Shown here: positions 23,683-31,623 of the stretch, piece after piece
Position numbering within the stretch: position 1 is the stretch's first letter
Layout: every line of letters starts with the position of its first letter
NCBI RefSeq assembly: GCF_034343125.1
Contig: NZ_CP139957.1
Coordinates: 2,102,001-2,166,000, forward strand
Length of the DNA stretch: 64,000 nucleotides
DNA from: Caldicellulosiruptor danielii
GTDB taxonomy: Bacteria; Bacillota; Thermoanaerobacteria; Caldicellulosiruptorales; Caldicellulosiruptoraceae
Direction: 5' to 3'
The notes under the pieces: generated by a model
Database searches by the model: none
The model's input: only the letters and a program-made list of their open reading frames with translations
What the model was told of the DNA's origin: nothing
Position numbers and translations under genes: made by a program

Positions 23683-26226
23683 ATGAAAAAGCTGTCTAAA
23701 CAAATCAACATAGATAATTATATAGACTATGAAAAATTTTACAGTAGATATCTTCACAACATGAAAAAGTCAAATGATAAAATCACAGCGCAATGTCCAT
23801 TCCACGATGACCAGCACAATAGTTTTTGGTTCCGTATTTCCAACGGCTGTTGGAAATGTGAGGCAGGTTGTGGCCAAGGCAATGCAGTAACTTTCTTAGC
23901 AAGAGTCGAAAAAATTTCTCAGAAGGAAGCATTCAAAATTTTACTCAAAGAAGCAGGGTTGTCGGACAAAAGCGAGGAGAAAAAGGGAGAAATGAGGTAC
24001 ACTTTGGAAGACTATAGCCAAGAAAAGAAATTGCCTTTAGATTTTTTAAAAGGATTAGGGCTTAAGACATGTAAAACAGGAGTTGAAATTCCATATTATG
24101 ATGAAGAAGGAAAAATTTTAAGGACAAGGATAAGACATAACCCCAAAATTGAAAATCGTTTTACTTGGGGAAAAGGAAAAGGCACTTATCCATATGGGCT
24201 TTGGAAAATAAGCGAAGCATATAAGAAAGGCTACATAGTAGTTGTAGAAGGCGAATCAGACACGCATACATTATGGCTTAATGACTATCCAGCTCTTGGA
24301 ATACCAGGAGCAACAGCCTTTAAACCAGAATGGGCAAAATACTTTGAAGGGTTAAAAGTTTACATCAGCCGTGAACCAGCGGGCGAGAAAACTGATGCAG
24401 GTCAGACCTTTGTTAATAAGATTTGTACTTCAATAAAAGAACTTGGTGTAAATTGTAAAGTTTTCAAATTTACAATTGACGAATACAAAGATCCAAGTGG
24501 ACTTTATCTTAAAGACACTACTTCTTTCAAAGAAAATTTTGACAAAATTTTGCAGTCAGCAGAAGAAATTGACCTCACAGAATATGAAGTAGCAAAAGAA
24601 AATAAAGTTTTCAGTAGTATAAAATATAATACCCCTCAAGGGTATTATATAACATCTGAAGGGATATTTAAAGAGATTATTACAAGGAAAGGTGATGTTG
24701 AGACAGTCGAGATAACAAAAACTCCAGTAATTATTTCTCAAAAATTTATAGACATAGAATCAGCACGTCAAAAAGTAGAGCTTACACATCTTTGTAATGG
24801 CATAAAAAATCTTATAGTCGTAGATAAAGAACAAATTGCTAACTCCAGAAATATATTAGAATTAGCTAATTATGGCGTTCTTGTAAATTCTATTAACGCA
24901 AAGAACTTAGTGCAATATTTCTATGACTTTGAGGCGGCTAACTTAAATACAATCCCTCTAAAATACACAACCAACAAGTTAGGGTGGTTGAAAGATAAAT
25001 TTATACCCTATGAAGACGATATAATAGTCCTGTTTAATGGCGGCGTTTATGAAGGACTAACTACAAGCGGTAGCTTGCAAGACTGGATAGAGGGCATAAG
25101 ACCTTTTAGATACAATGAGGCATTTAGATTTATGCTTGCAGCGTCACTGTCAGCACCTATCCTAAAACTTCTAAAACAAAGAATCTTTTTAGTGCACCTT
25201 TGGGGTGACAGCCGTTCTGGTAAAACAGCCACCTTAAAAGCTGCTCTCAGCGTGTGGGGTAATCCAGAAGACCTGATTGTGACATTTAATGCCACAAAAG
25301 TTGGTCTTGAAAAAATTGCAAGCTTTTTTAATGACCTACCTATTGGCATTGACGAGCGACAGGTCGCAAACAATCAAGAATTTTTAGAGGGTATCATTTA
25401 TATGTTGTCGTTGGGGAAAGGCAAATTAAGAGGCTCAAAGGGAGGAGGGCTTCAGCCTCTTACAACATGGCACACGATAGTTCTAACAACAGGTGAAGAA
25501 CCTTTGAGTTCTAACGTATCCAATGAGGGTGTGTTTACAAGAACAATTGAAACAAATTTAAAACCTTTTGAGAGCGAGGAACAGGCGAGAGCTTGTTATA
25601 AAGTTATTCAAAACAATTATGGGTGGATAGGTCGTGCATGGATTAGAGCTATTAAACAGGATAAGGACCTTTTGCAGCGCATTGAGTCAATCCAACAACA
25701 GTTATTTGACATTATTACAAATGACTACCCTAAAATACTACAAAGCCACGCAATGGCTTTGGCACTGGTCGAAGCTGTTGACATGGTGTTTTCGGAGATA
25801 TTCTTTAATGAAAAGAACACAGAAGAAATAACAAAAGTTGTCATATCAGCAATAGCCGAGCAGCAACAAGGGATTGACGATGTAGATATTGGACAGCGAG
25901 CTTATGATTATATCATTGACGTTATAAGTTCTCATGAACAGAATTTTAAAGATGATGCACGAGAACGATGGGGATTTATACAAAATGGTGTAGTTGAATT
26001 TTTCCCTTCTATGCTTGAAAAAATCTTACGTGAGCAAGGTTTTAATCCTAAAAAGATTTATACTAACTGGGAAGAAAAAGGATTAATCAAGGTTACTTTT
26101 GAAAAAGACAAGAAGAGATATTCACATTCAAAAAGAATAGGAGAGAAAGTATACAGAGTCACAGAAATAAAACTTCCTAAAGTTGAAATACCTTCTATAC
26201 TCTCTGGGGGTATATCAAAGTTGTAA
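23683..26226 (+). CDS. Primase-helicase: CHC2 zinc finger, Toprim and DUF927-type ATPase
   Basis: 847 residues from the ATG at 23683, which has AAAGGAGG (upstream in-frame codons lack a site). The N-terminus is a DnaG-like zinc finger (C38PFH41 ... C56WKC59). Next is a Toprim domain with VVVEGESDTHTL (near 197) and LGIPGA. The C-terminal half is a DUF927-like helicase: Walker A WGDSRSGKT, Walker B LPIGIDER, then a LTTGEEPL sensor. Such proteins prime and unwind DNA at the element's own origin, as Pri-Rep does in phage satellites. The iteron cluster begins at its stop codon. Confidence 0.88.
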   Translation: MKKLSKQINIDNYIDYEKFYSRYLHNMKKSNDKITAQCPFHDDQHNSFWFRISNGCWKCEAGCGQGNAVTFLARVEKISQKEAFKILLKEAGLSDKSEEKKGEMRYTLEDYSQEKKLPLDFLKGLGLKTCKTGVEIPYYDEEGKILRTRIRHNPKIENRFTWGKGKGTYPYGLWKISEAYKKGYIVVVEGESDTHTLWLNDYPALGIPGATAFKPEWAKYFEGLKVYISREPAGEKTDAGQTFVNKICTSIKELGVNCKVFKFTIDEYKDPSGLYLKDTTSFKENFDKILQSAEEIDLTEYEVAKENKVFSSIKYNTPQGYYITSEGIFKEIITRKGDVETVEITKTPVIISQKFIDIESARQKVELTHLCNGIKNLIVVDKEQIANSRNILELANYGVLVNSINAKNLVQYFYDFEAANLNTIPLKYTTNKLGWLKDKFIPYEDDIIVLFNGGVYEGLTTSGSLQDWIEGIRPFRYNEAFRFMLAASLSAPILKLLKQRIFLVHLWGDSRSGKTATLKAALSVWGNPEDLIVTFNATKVGLEKIASFFNDLPIGIDERQVANNQEFLEGIIYMLSLGKGKLRGSKGGGLQPLTTWHTIVLTTGEEPLSSNVSNEGVFTRTIETNLKPFESEEQARACYKVIQNNYGWIGRAWIRAIKQDKDLLQRIESIQQQLFDIITNDYPKILQSHAMALALVEAVDMVFSEIFFNEKNTEEITKVVISAIAEQQQGIDDVDIGQRAYDYIIDVISSHEQNFKDDARERWGFIQNGVVEFFPSMLEKILREQGFNPKKIYTNWEEKGLIKVTFEKDKKRYSHSKRIGEKVYRVTEIKLPKVEIPSILSGGISKL

Positions 26227-26559
26227 CCACTAACAAGTTGAGAACTATCAAAGTTCCAAAATAATTAGTGGTTACAGTGGTTACAAAAGTGGTTACAAAA
26301 ATAATTTAGATTTATCAAGACATACAAAGTATTTATATACCCTATGTTACCACTGTAACCACTAAAAATAATAAGTCTTTAAAAAAAACAAAATTTAATC
26401 TCCATTATATACCAATTACCATTGGAAAAATTTTACCCTCAAAAAATAAAAAAATATATATGTATTCAAAAAATAGTGGTTACACATTTTTACGAAAGTA
26501 AAATCTCGGATTTCTCAAGGGTTTTGAGACTTAAATTTGTAACCACTGCGAGTGGTTAC
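26223..26559. repeat. Iteron cluster, probable replication origin
   Basis: GTGGTTAC occurs forward at 26268, 26277, 26289, 26476 and 26552, and inverted (GTAACCAC) at 26223, 26355 and 26539. The last pair forms a perfect 9-bp inverted repeat GTAACCACT-gcg-AGTGGTTAC. The intervening DNA is extremely AT-rich, as in a DNA unwinding element. No gene lies between 26227 and 26682. Position directly after the primase-helicase gene fits the ori of phage satellites. Confidence 0.8.
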
Positions 26560-26682
26560 AAAAATAAAAATCACTCTGAAAATCAATTTTTGAGGTAAAT
26601 TTTTGTACAACATCCAAATTAGCTGGTAATGAAATAAGAACACAATAATGTATTTTGAAAACAAATGAAAGGAGTATTTTCA

Positions 26683-27336
26683 ATGTTCAAAAGCCTAAAA
26701 CAGAAATACTATCGCTTTGGAGACGAAAAGGCACTTGAACAAATGAAAAGGATAATTGAAAGCAACCCAGATTTAAAGGCACAATACATTGAGCTTTGTA
26801 AAACAGTTGAAGATGAGATAAAAGGCTATAAAGATTATGCAAATGAGCAACAGCTAAAAGAGATTGAAGCTGCTCTTATCTTTTTGGACAAGGAAAAACT
26901 GAAAGAAGCTATTCAAGCTTTAAAGCAAAACATAGCTATAGATTTTTTTAGCCTATCAGAAAACACTTCAAAGCAAGAACAGGACCAGAAAACTGATAAA
27001 AAAGTTTTGCAATGCAGCTTTTCTGAGCAAAGAGCCTCTGCCAGTGGAAAGCACTTTGTTATAAGAAGCAAAAAACCACTTGATATTAGCAAAGCCAAAG
27101 AAGCTTTTACTGATTTCAGATGTGAGATGTGCGAAGGAAATGAACTTGTCTATGTAGACGCTATAGGAGCTTTTGTATGCCCTAACTGTTTTCCTCAAAC
27201 TGATGTTGCCATCAGGGTAAAAAGCTACATGCAGCCAATGTCAAATGAGTATATCTATGAACTTTACTCTATATACAGATACCCAAAAGAGGACAATTCC
27301 AAAGGCAATGACACTAAAACAGTGGCTGCTATTTAA
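26683..27336 (+). CDS. Unknown protein with C-terminal zinc ribbon
   Basis: 217 residues from the ATG at 26683 (AAAGGAG 8 nt upstream; an ATG 18 bp earlier overlaps that site). The N-terminal ~95 residues are helical and charged, likely a coiled coil. Later CEMC ... CPNC (spacing about 20) forms a zinc ribbon. Found just after the origin; could be a replication accessory protein, but nothing identifies it. Confidence 0.65.
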   Translation: MFKSLKQKYYRFGDEKALEQMKRIIESNPDLKAQYIELCKTVEDEIKGYKDYANEQQLKEIEAALIFLDKEKLKEAIQALKQNIAIDFFSLSENTSKQEQDQKTDKKVLQCSFSEQRASASGKHFVIRSKKPLDISKAKEAFTDFRCEMCEGNELVYVDAIGAFVCPNCFPQTDVAIRVKSYMQPMSNEYIYELYSIYRYPKEDNSKGNDTKTVAAI

Positions 27337-27383
27337 AAATTTAAATAAACTCAAATCTTAAATTAGAAAGGAGATGTCTTTAA

Positions 27384-27551
27384 ATGACCAAAAAAGTTGT
27401 AGTGGAGCTTGAAGAACTGGAGAGGTTTTTGGTCTATCTGAATGACAAAGTTGATGACGTCTATAAAAAAGAGACAACAAGGGCTGTAGAGGACTTTATT
27501 AAAAACCTTCAAAAGAATAGCCTGACCAAAAGCAACACAATTAAAAACTAA
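27384..27551 (+). CDS. Very small unknown helical protein
   Basis: 55 residues beginning MTKKVVVELEELERFLVYLN, rich in charged residues and predicted helical. AAAGGAG lies 9 nt before the ATG, and the gene sits in line with its neighbours (48 bp after one, 21 bp before the next), supporting it as real. No family recognised. Confidence 0.6.
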   Translation: MTKKVVVELEELERFLVYLNDKVDDVYKKETTRAVEDFIKNLQKNSLTKSNTIKN

Positions 27552-27572
27552 AAAAAGGAGAGTGAATTTGAA

Positions 27573-28055
27573 ATGCCAAAGGTTACAGTAAATCTACCAA
27601 AGCCTGTATATGATAAGCTTTGTAAACTTACAGAAGGCAGCAGAACTATTGATGAGATTATAACCTATGCAAGTTCAATTCTGATTGATAGTTTAAGAAG
27701 AGCTATAAGAGGAGAATTAGAAACAGCGCACTGGTTTACAATTGCCTCTTCAATTGATTTGGATTACAGAAAGCTTTTGACTTCTTTTTTAGACCAGGGC
27801 TCTGAACTCTTCAAATCACATTTTGAAAAGAACCTAAAACTTGGTGACTTGCGGGAATGTGCACAAACTTTAAGAGTGCTTATCCTGATTGAATACTTAA
27901 AAGAGTGTTTGAACAATGAAGGGATTGAGTATTTGGTTGAGCTAAGGTATCAGCCTTTGGAGGATGAACTAAGATTTTGGCAGAGCAAAGGTTTTACAAT
28001 TCCCAAGGAAATTCTTTTAAAACCTAAAATAGAAAACGAGGTGATTTGTCAATGA
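27573..28055 (+). CDS. Unknown protein with RHH-like N-terminus
   Basis: 160 residues. The start PKVTVNLPKPVYDKLCKLTEGS followed by helix could be a ribbon-helix-helix. The rest is helical with no motif. AAAAGGAGAG precedes the ATG. Its stop overlaps the next ATG (ATGA), so the pair is co-translated. In satellites this interval carries small regulatory or helper-interfering genes; function here is unknown. Confidence 0.65.
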   Translation: MPKVTVNLPKPVYDKLCKLTEGSRTIDEIITYASSILIDSLRRAIRGELETAHWFTIASSIDLDYRKLLTSFLDQGSELFKSHFEKNLKLGDLRECAQTLRVLILIEYLKECLNNEGIEYLVELRYQPLEDELRFWQSKGFTIPKEILLKPKIENEVICQ

Positions 28056-28357
28056 TAACACTTGAAAAGATTCAACCAGAGAATGATTTATTTGAGAGGA
28101 TGTTCTCTCAATTTACAATAGAACTTGCAAGCTGCAGGTCCAATGAAATATTGAAGGACCAAGAGTATTTGAAGACTACAGGGACAATTAGCATTTTGGA
28201 AACCAAGCTCAAAGAGCTGCTAAATGATGAAGCATTGAAAATTTACACAGAGATTGAAGAACTCCAAAGTTACTTGTGTGCAATTTATGAACTCCATGGG
28301 TACAGACAGGGCTTTAAAGATGGTGCAAGGCTTGTGACAAAACTTTTGATAGAATGA
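28052..28357 (+). CDS. Small unknown protein
   Basis: 101 residues from the ATG at 28052 overlapping the previous stop. It is helical and ends with YRQGFKDGARLVTKLLIE; a 'Y..G..DG..L...L' tail recurs in short uncharacterised phage and element proteins. No function can be assigned. Confidence 0.6.
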   Translation: MITLEKIQPENDLFERMFSQFTIELASCRSNEILKDQEYLKTTGTISILETKLKELLNDEALKIYTEIEELQSYLCAIYELHGYRQGFKDGARLVTKLLIE

Positions 28358-28369
28358 AATGGCTGAATT

Positions 28370-28401
28370 AGAGTCGGCAGGTTTTGCAGCCTGTCGGCTC
28401 T
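28370..28401. repeat. Inverted repeat between genes
   Basis: AGAGTCGGCAGG pairs with CCTGTCGGCTCT (two G-T pairs) across an 8-nt loop. An A-run follows on the plus strand and a T-run lies on the minus side, so it is not a standard rightward terminator. Confidence 0.5.
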
Positions 28402-28431
28402 AAAAAAATCAAATAAGAGGAGGCTAAAACC

Positions 28432-29061
28432 ATGAAAGTTAATCCTTTGTTGTATCTTAAAGCTGCCAAAAGGTTGACTTCAAATTTTGTATCTGGCCAT
28501 AAATCAGGTCTGTTAGGTGAAGAGGATGCAGCAAAATTAATCCCAAAGCTTGCTTTTTACTATGTAAAGTATTTGACTACCAGAACAGAGCCTGAATTTG
28601 TTACAGAGCAGGAGGCAAAAGATAGCTTATTTTTTTACTGGCTGGTTCTTCAAATGTTTTCTTTGATGACTCCAAATCAGTTTGTGAATGTTTTCCCTAT
28701 CAAGAAGTTTTACAAAGGTCATAAATATGGCATTAAAGACTACAACACAACAAAGGCAATGCTCAGCAAGGTTGATATGGATAAGCCAATAGGTGACAAG
28801 GTTATTGAATTTCTTTGGGAATATGTCAACGACGACATAGAAGAATTTCTTGTTAAATACATGATTCTAACCAGTTGCATTAGGAGATTTGAAGGCAAAA
28901 CAACGTTAGCCGAGGAGATGGCAAAGGACCTTGGTATTAAAACTTATAAGCTGTGTCAAGACAGCCAAGGTAAAAAGTTTTTGTTTGATGTGCAAACAGG
29001 CAAAACTCTGCGAGTAAGGGAAAGACCAAAGCATTTGAAAGTTATCAAGGGCAGGGGGTAG
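28432..29061 (+). CDS. Unknown helical protein
   Basis: 209 residues, AAGAGGAGG before the ATG. Mostly helical with an aromatic-rich middle (FFYWLVLQMFSLM) and a conserved-looking C-terminal strand region (KLCQDSQGKKFLFDVQTGKTLRVRE). No family recognised. Ends just before a non-coding gap. Confidence 0.6.
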   Translation: MKVNPLLYLKAAKRLTSNFVSGHKSGLLGEEDAAKLIPKLAFYYVKYLTTRTEPEFVTEQEAKDSLFFYWLVLQMFSLMTPNQFVNVFPIKKFYKGHKYGIKDYNTTKAMLSKVDMDKPIGDKVIEFLWEYVNDDIEEFLVKYMILTSCIRRFEGKTTLAEEMAKDLGIKTYKLCQDSQGKKFLFDVQTGKTLRVRERPKHLKVIKGRG

Positions 29062-29376
29062 GGGGATGTCCAAAATTTTTGCCAAGATTTTCTGGACCGC
29101 GCGGGGCAGCTCAGCGTGCACAAAATTCGTTTTATTTTTCAAAAGGGGGTACCTATTTCAGGGTAACTTTTTTGTTGCAAGTTAAAGGATGGGATGTATT
29201 GTCCTATCCAATATAAGCAGTTTTAGCAAGGGTACCATGGTATCGGGATACCCTTTGCTGCTATAGACAAAGTAGATGCTTTGCAAATTTATTACAACCT
29301 TATGACAAAATTCGACAATGCAGTTTTTAAGATGGTATAATCAAAATAGAAACATAAGTTTGAAGGTGATTTTAAA
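29062..29376. promoter_or_regulatory. Gap with inverted repeats and a promoter for the TerS-like gene
   Basis: 315 bp without a gene. Contains a short GC-rich patch (29097-29110, CCGCGCGGGGCAGC), the inverted arms GTCCA...TGGAC around 29071-29096, and GCAAGGGTA / TACCCTTTGC (imperfect) near 29226-29260. A promoter TCGACA (29312-29317), 18-bp spacer, TATAAT (29336-29341) lies just before the next gene. A separate late promoter would fit a packaging-type gene. Confidence 0.5.
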
Positions 29377-29841
29377 ATGCCATGCTATGACTGGGAAGGG
29401 TTAAAGAGTGAGTTTATACTTGGCAGCTACAGGTCTTTAAAAGAGTTTGCAGAGGCAAAGAATATAAACTATGGACTTTTACGAAACAAGGCAAAAGGAT
29501 GGCTGCAGGAAAAACGACAAGTTGAGAGAACCAAAAACAACCTCATAGTAGAAAAGACAATTCAAAAACATGCAGAGCTTGCTTGTGATTATAACAGTTT
29601 GCATGTTGAGTATTGGAATAGACTGCTTGATTTAGTCAGACAGGCTCTTTATGATGATAAAACAATAAGGACCAAAGAAGGCAAGATAAATGTTTATGCA
29701 CTTGAGAAGCTTGCAGACGTGATAGAGAAGGTCCAAAAAGGACAGCGTTTAGCTCTTGGACTTGATGAAAAGAAGGACAACAACAATAAGGAAGAACTGC
29801 TCCAGAGGATAAGCGAAATCATACAGGCTCTTAATGATTGA
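29377..29841 (+). CDS. Terminase-small-subunit-like HTH protein
   Basis: 154 residues. The opening DWEGLKSEFILGSYRSLKEF...INYGLLRNKAKGW is the HTH layout seen at the N-terminus of phage small terminases. The middle and C-terminus are helical, with EKVQKGQRLALGLDE resembling the oligomerisation segment of that family. In phage satellites a private TerS redirects the helper packaging motor to satellite DNA. No large terminase is nearby, as expected for a satellite. The family assignment is by eye and needs a profile search. Confidence 0.5.
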   Translation: MPCYDWEGLKSEFILGSYRSLKEFAEAKNINYGLLRNKAKGWLQEKRQVERTKNNLIVEKTIQKHAELACDYNSLHVEYWNRLLDLVRQALYDDKTIRTKEGKINVYALEKLADVIEKVQKGQRLALGLDEKKDNNNKEELLQRISEIIQALND

Positions 29842-29909
29842 GATACCTGTTCTTGCACAAAGTGCAAGAGAAACCAGAGGATAAGAGAAATCATACAGGC
29901 ACTTAATGA
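29802..29909 (+). repeat. 36-bp direct duplication at the end of the TerS-like gene
   Basis: Positions 29802-29837 and 29874-29909 match at 34 of 36 bases and are 72 bp apart, so in frame. The second copy lies after the stop codon. Between them is a perfect 8-bp hairpin TCTTGCAC-aaa-GTGCAAGA (29851-29869). It may record a C-terminal extension lost by a stop, or be a binding site pair. Confidence 0.75.
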
Positions 29910-29960
29910 ACCAAACGAGGATACTGCCTTGAACTGAGCTTCAAAGGAGTGGTTGTAACA

Positions 29961-30893
29961 ATGCAAAAAGTAGCTTTGACACAGCTTACAGAAGCTCAAA
30001 GACAGCTTTTAATTACTGACAATCTAAAACTTGTCTATCACATTGCCAATAAGTTTATGCCATGTCCAAGTGGTTACTTCTATGAAGTGGATGACCTTGT
30101 AAGCGAGGGATACTTTGGACTTGTCATAGCAGCAAAAAACTTCAACCCAGAGAAGGGAAGCTTCTCAACCTATGCTTGCAAGGTGATTGAAAACAGAATT
30201 AAAAGAAGTTTGCCAAAGTACAAATTGACAGCAGCTATTTCTTTGGACAGTCCAGTATCAAAAGAACCAGATGAGGACACAGCAGTTTTGGCAGAAGTAA
30301 TATCAGATGGCTATTCTGTTGAAAGTGAAGTTATAAGAAAAGACATTTCAGAAAAGCTACAAAGATACTTTGACATATTGACAGATGAAGAGAAAGAAAG
30401 GGTTTTGTATTATATAAGCACAGGGAAAACTCCACCTGCAAGTGATAAGGTGTTCAAATCAGCAAGAAAGAAGTTGTTAGCAAGAATTAGGCAGGACAAG
30501 ATAGAGGCAGACCTTGACGACTTGACAGTATTCATTTCATGCCCAGCTGTTCATGTTGCAAGTGGCAGGTTATATAAATCCTCATCAGTTGAGGCAGCGG
30601 TAATTGCCAGAGAGGAGAAAAGAAAACAGCTTGAGGTTCTGTCATCGATACCGCAATTGGACAAGCTAAGGGTTTTAAAGCAGCAAGGAGAACAGGACAG
30701 GATGAAGCTCACTTTCGCAAAGTGGGAGGTTGAAGAGTTTATAGAGAAGAACTGGGACAATCTGACGATTAATAATCTAAGACTTTTAAAAGACTACTTT
30801 GTTTTGTGTCTTTCACATCTTTCAATGGTCCAAAAGTATGGCAGCAGTTACAGAGAGCAAATAAAAAGAGTGGTTAAAAAGATAACAGGGTAA
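29961..30893 (+). CDS. Sigma-70-like protein (region 2 clear)
   Basis: 310 residues from the ATG at 29961 (AAAGGAG upstream; a GTG 12 bp earlier abuts the site). Residues about 15-75 match sigma region 2: LKLVYHIANKFM, then EVDDLVSEGYFGLVIAAKNFNPEKGSFSTYACKVIENRIKR, including the core-binding and -10 melting segments. Region 4 is not obvious in the divergent C-terminal part. Phages and satellites often carry sigma-like late activators; the likely role is to switch on element or helper genes. Confidence 0.75.
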   Translation: MQKVALTQLTEAQRQLLITDNLKLVYHIANKFMPCPSGYFYEVDDLVSEGYFGLVIAAKNFNPEKGSFSTYACKVIENRIKRSLPKYKLTAAISLDSPVSKEPDEDTAVLAEVISDGYSVESEVIRKDISEKLQRYFDILTDEEKERVLYYISTGKTPPASDKVFKSARKKLLARIRQDKIEADLDDLTVFISCPAVHVASGRLYKSSSVEAAVIAREEKRKQLEVLSSIPQLDKLRVLKQQGEQDRMKLTFAKWEVEEFIEKNWDNLTINNLRLLKDYFVLCLSHLSMVQKYGSSYREQIKRVVKKITG

Positions 30894-30950
30894 AAATTAT
30901 TGCTTGCTAAAAAAGTTCATATACCTTGTAGGCTTTTGGCAAGATTTTTG

Positions 30951-31367
30951 TTATGCTTTCATGCGTTCTTTAATGCCCAACTTCTCTTTGAGAGCCTGTT
31001 GCAAAACCTGTGAAAAGTTAATATGTGCCTCTTCAGCTGCCTTGCTCAGCCATCTTGGCAGTGTTACAGTTTTATTTACACTTTTGTTAGCCATCTCTTC
31101 CCTAACCGGTGGCATATACGCAATAATTGGTACTACAAAAGCACCTTTTGGAATATCTAACTTCTCTGGTGGAGTTGGCTGAGGAATTTCTTCTCCATCT
31201 TCTTCTAAACCAAAGATGTGCAGCTCAAGAGCTTCTTTTGCCATGTATAAAGCCTCTTCAAGGTTTTTGCCTTCTGTTATACATCCGGGTAAATCTGGGA
31301 ATGTGACAATATAACCTTCTTTCTCTGCTGGCTCAAATATAGCCGGGTAAACATACTTATCTTTCAT
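30951..31367 (-). CDS. hicB: HicB-type antitoxin
   Basis: 138 residues. The N-terminal partial RNase H-like fold has the HicB signature YIVTFPDLPGCITEGKNLEEALYMAKEAL. The C-terminal VNKTVTLPRWLSKAAEEAHINFSQVLQQAL is a DNA-binding ribbon-helix-helix that autoregulates the operon. Follows hicA by 21 bp with a GGGGGA ribosome site. Part of a stabilisation module of the element. Confidence 0.9.
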   Translation of the reverse strand: MKDKYVYPAIFEPAEKEGYIVTFPDLPGCITEGKNLEEALYMAKEALELHIFGLEEDGEEIPQPTPPEKLDIPKGAFVVPIIAYMPPVREEMANKSVNKTVTLPRWLSKAAEEAHINFSQVLQQALKEKLGIKERMKA

Positions 31368-31388
31368 TGTTATTTCCCCCTGTTCAAT

Positions 31389-31571
31389 TTATTTTAACCC
31401 TGCTTGTTTGAGAATACTGCTTAGCGTCTTTGGGTCAAGGTCCCTGTTGTGATATGGAACTGTTACTAATCCTTTTTTAAAAGAATGTCTAAATTGTTTA
31501 TGAGAACCTCTTTGCCTCACTTCATACCAGCCATCTTCTTTTAGTATTTTTATCAATTCTTTAGGCTTCAA
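31389..31571 (-). CDS. hicA: HicA-type mRNA interferase toxin
   Basis: 60 residues from a TTG start with AGGTG 8 nt upstream. Double-stranded-RNA-binding-like fold with the catalytic His in RQRGSHKQFRHS and the usual KELIKILKEDGW opening and TLSSILKQAGL ending. HicA cleaves mRNA unless bound by HicB. Full length for the family. Confidence 0.9.
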   Translation of the reverse strand: MKPKELIKILKEDGWYEVRQRGSHKQFRHSFKKGLVTVPYHNRDLDPKTLSSILKQAGLK

Positions 31572-31590
31572 TTCTTTTGCACCTCACAAT

Positions 31591-31623
31591 ATTATATTAA
31601 CATGTGTTATTTACACGTGTCAA
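31591..31623 (-). promoter_or_regulatory. hicAB promoter with paired palindromes
   Basis: On the minus strand TTGACA (complement of 31618-31623) is followed by ACACGTGT and AACACATGTT palindromes (31613-31620, 31599-31608) and TATAAT (complement of 31591-31596). The spacing to TATAAT is 21 bp, so a TTAATA 17 bp away may be the true -10. The palindromes are likely HicB operators. Confidence 0.6.

Noticed and set aside
26223-26559. CRISPR array reading of the GTGGTTAC repeats
   Set aside because: Repeats are only 8 bp, in both orientations and irregularly spaced; no cas genes. Iterons fit better.
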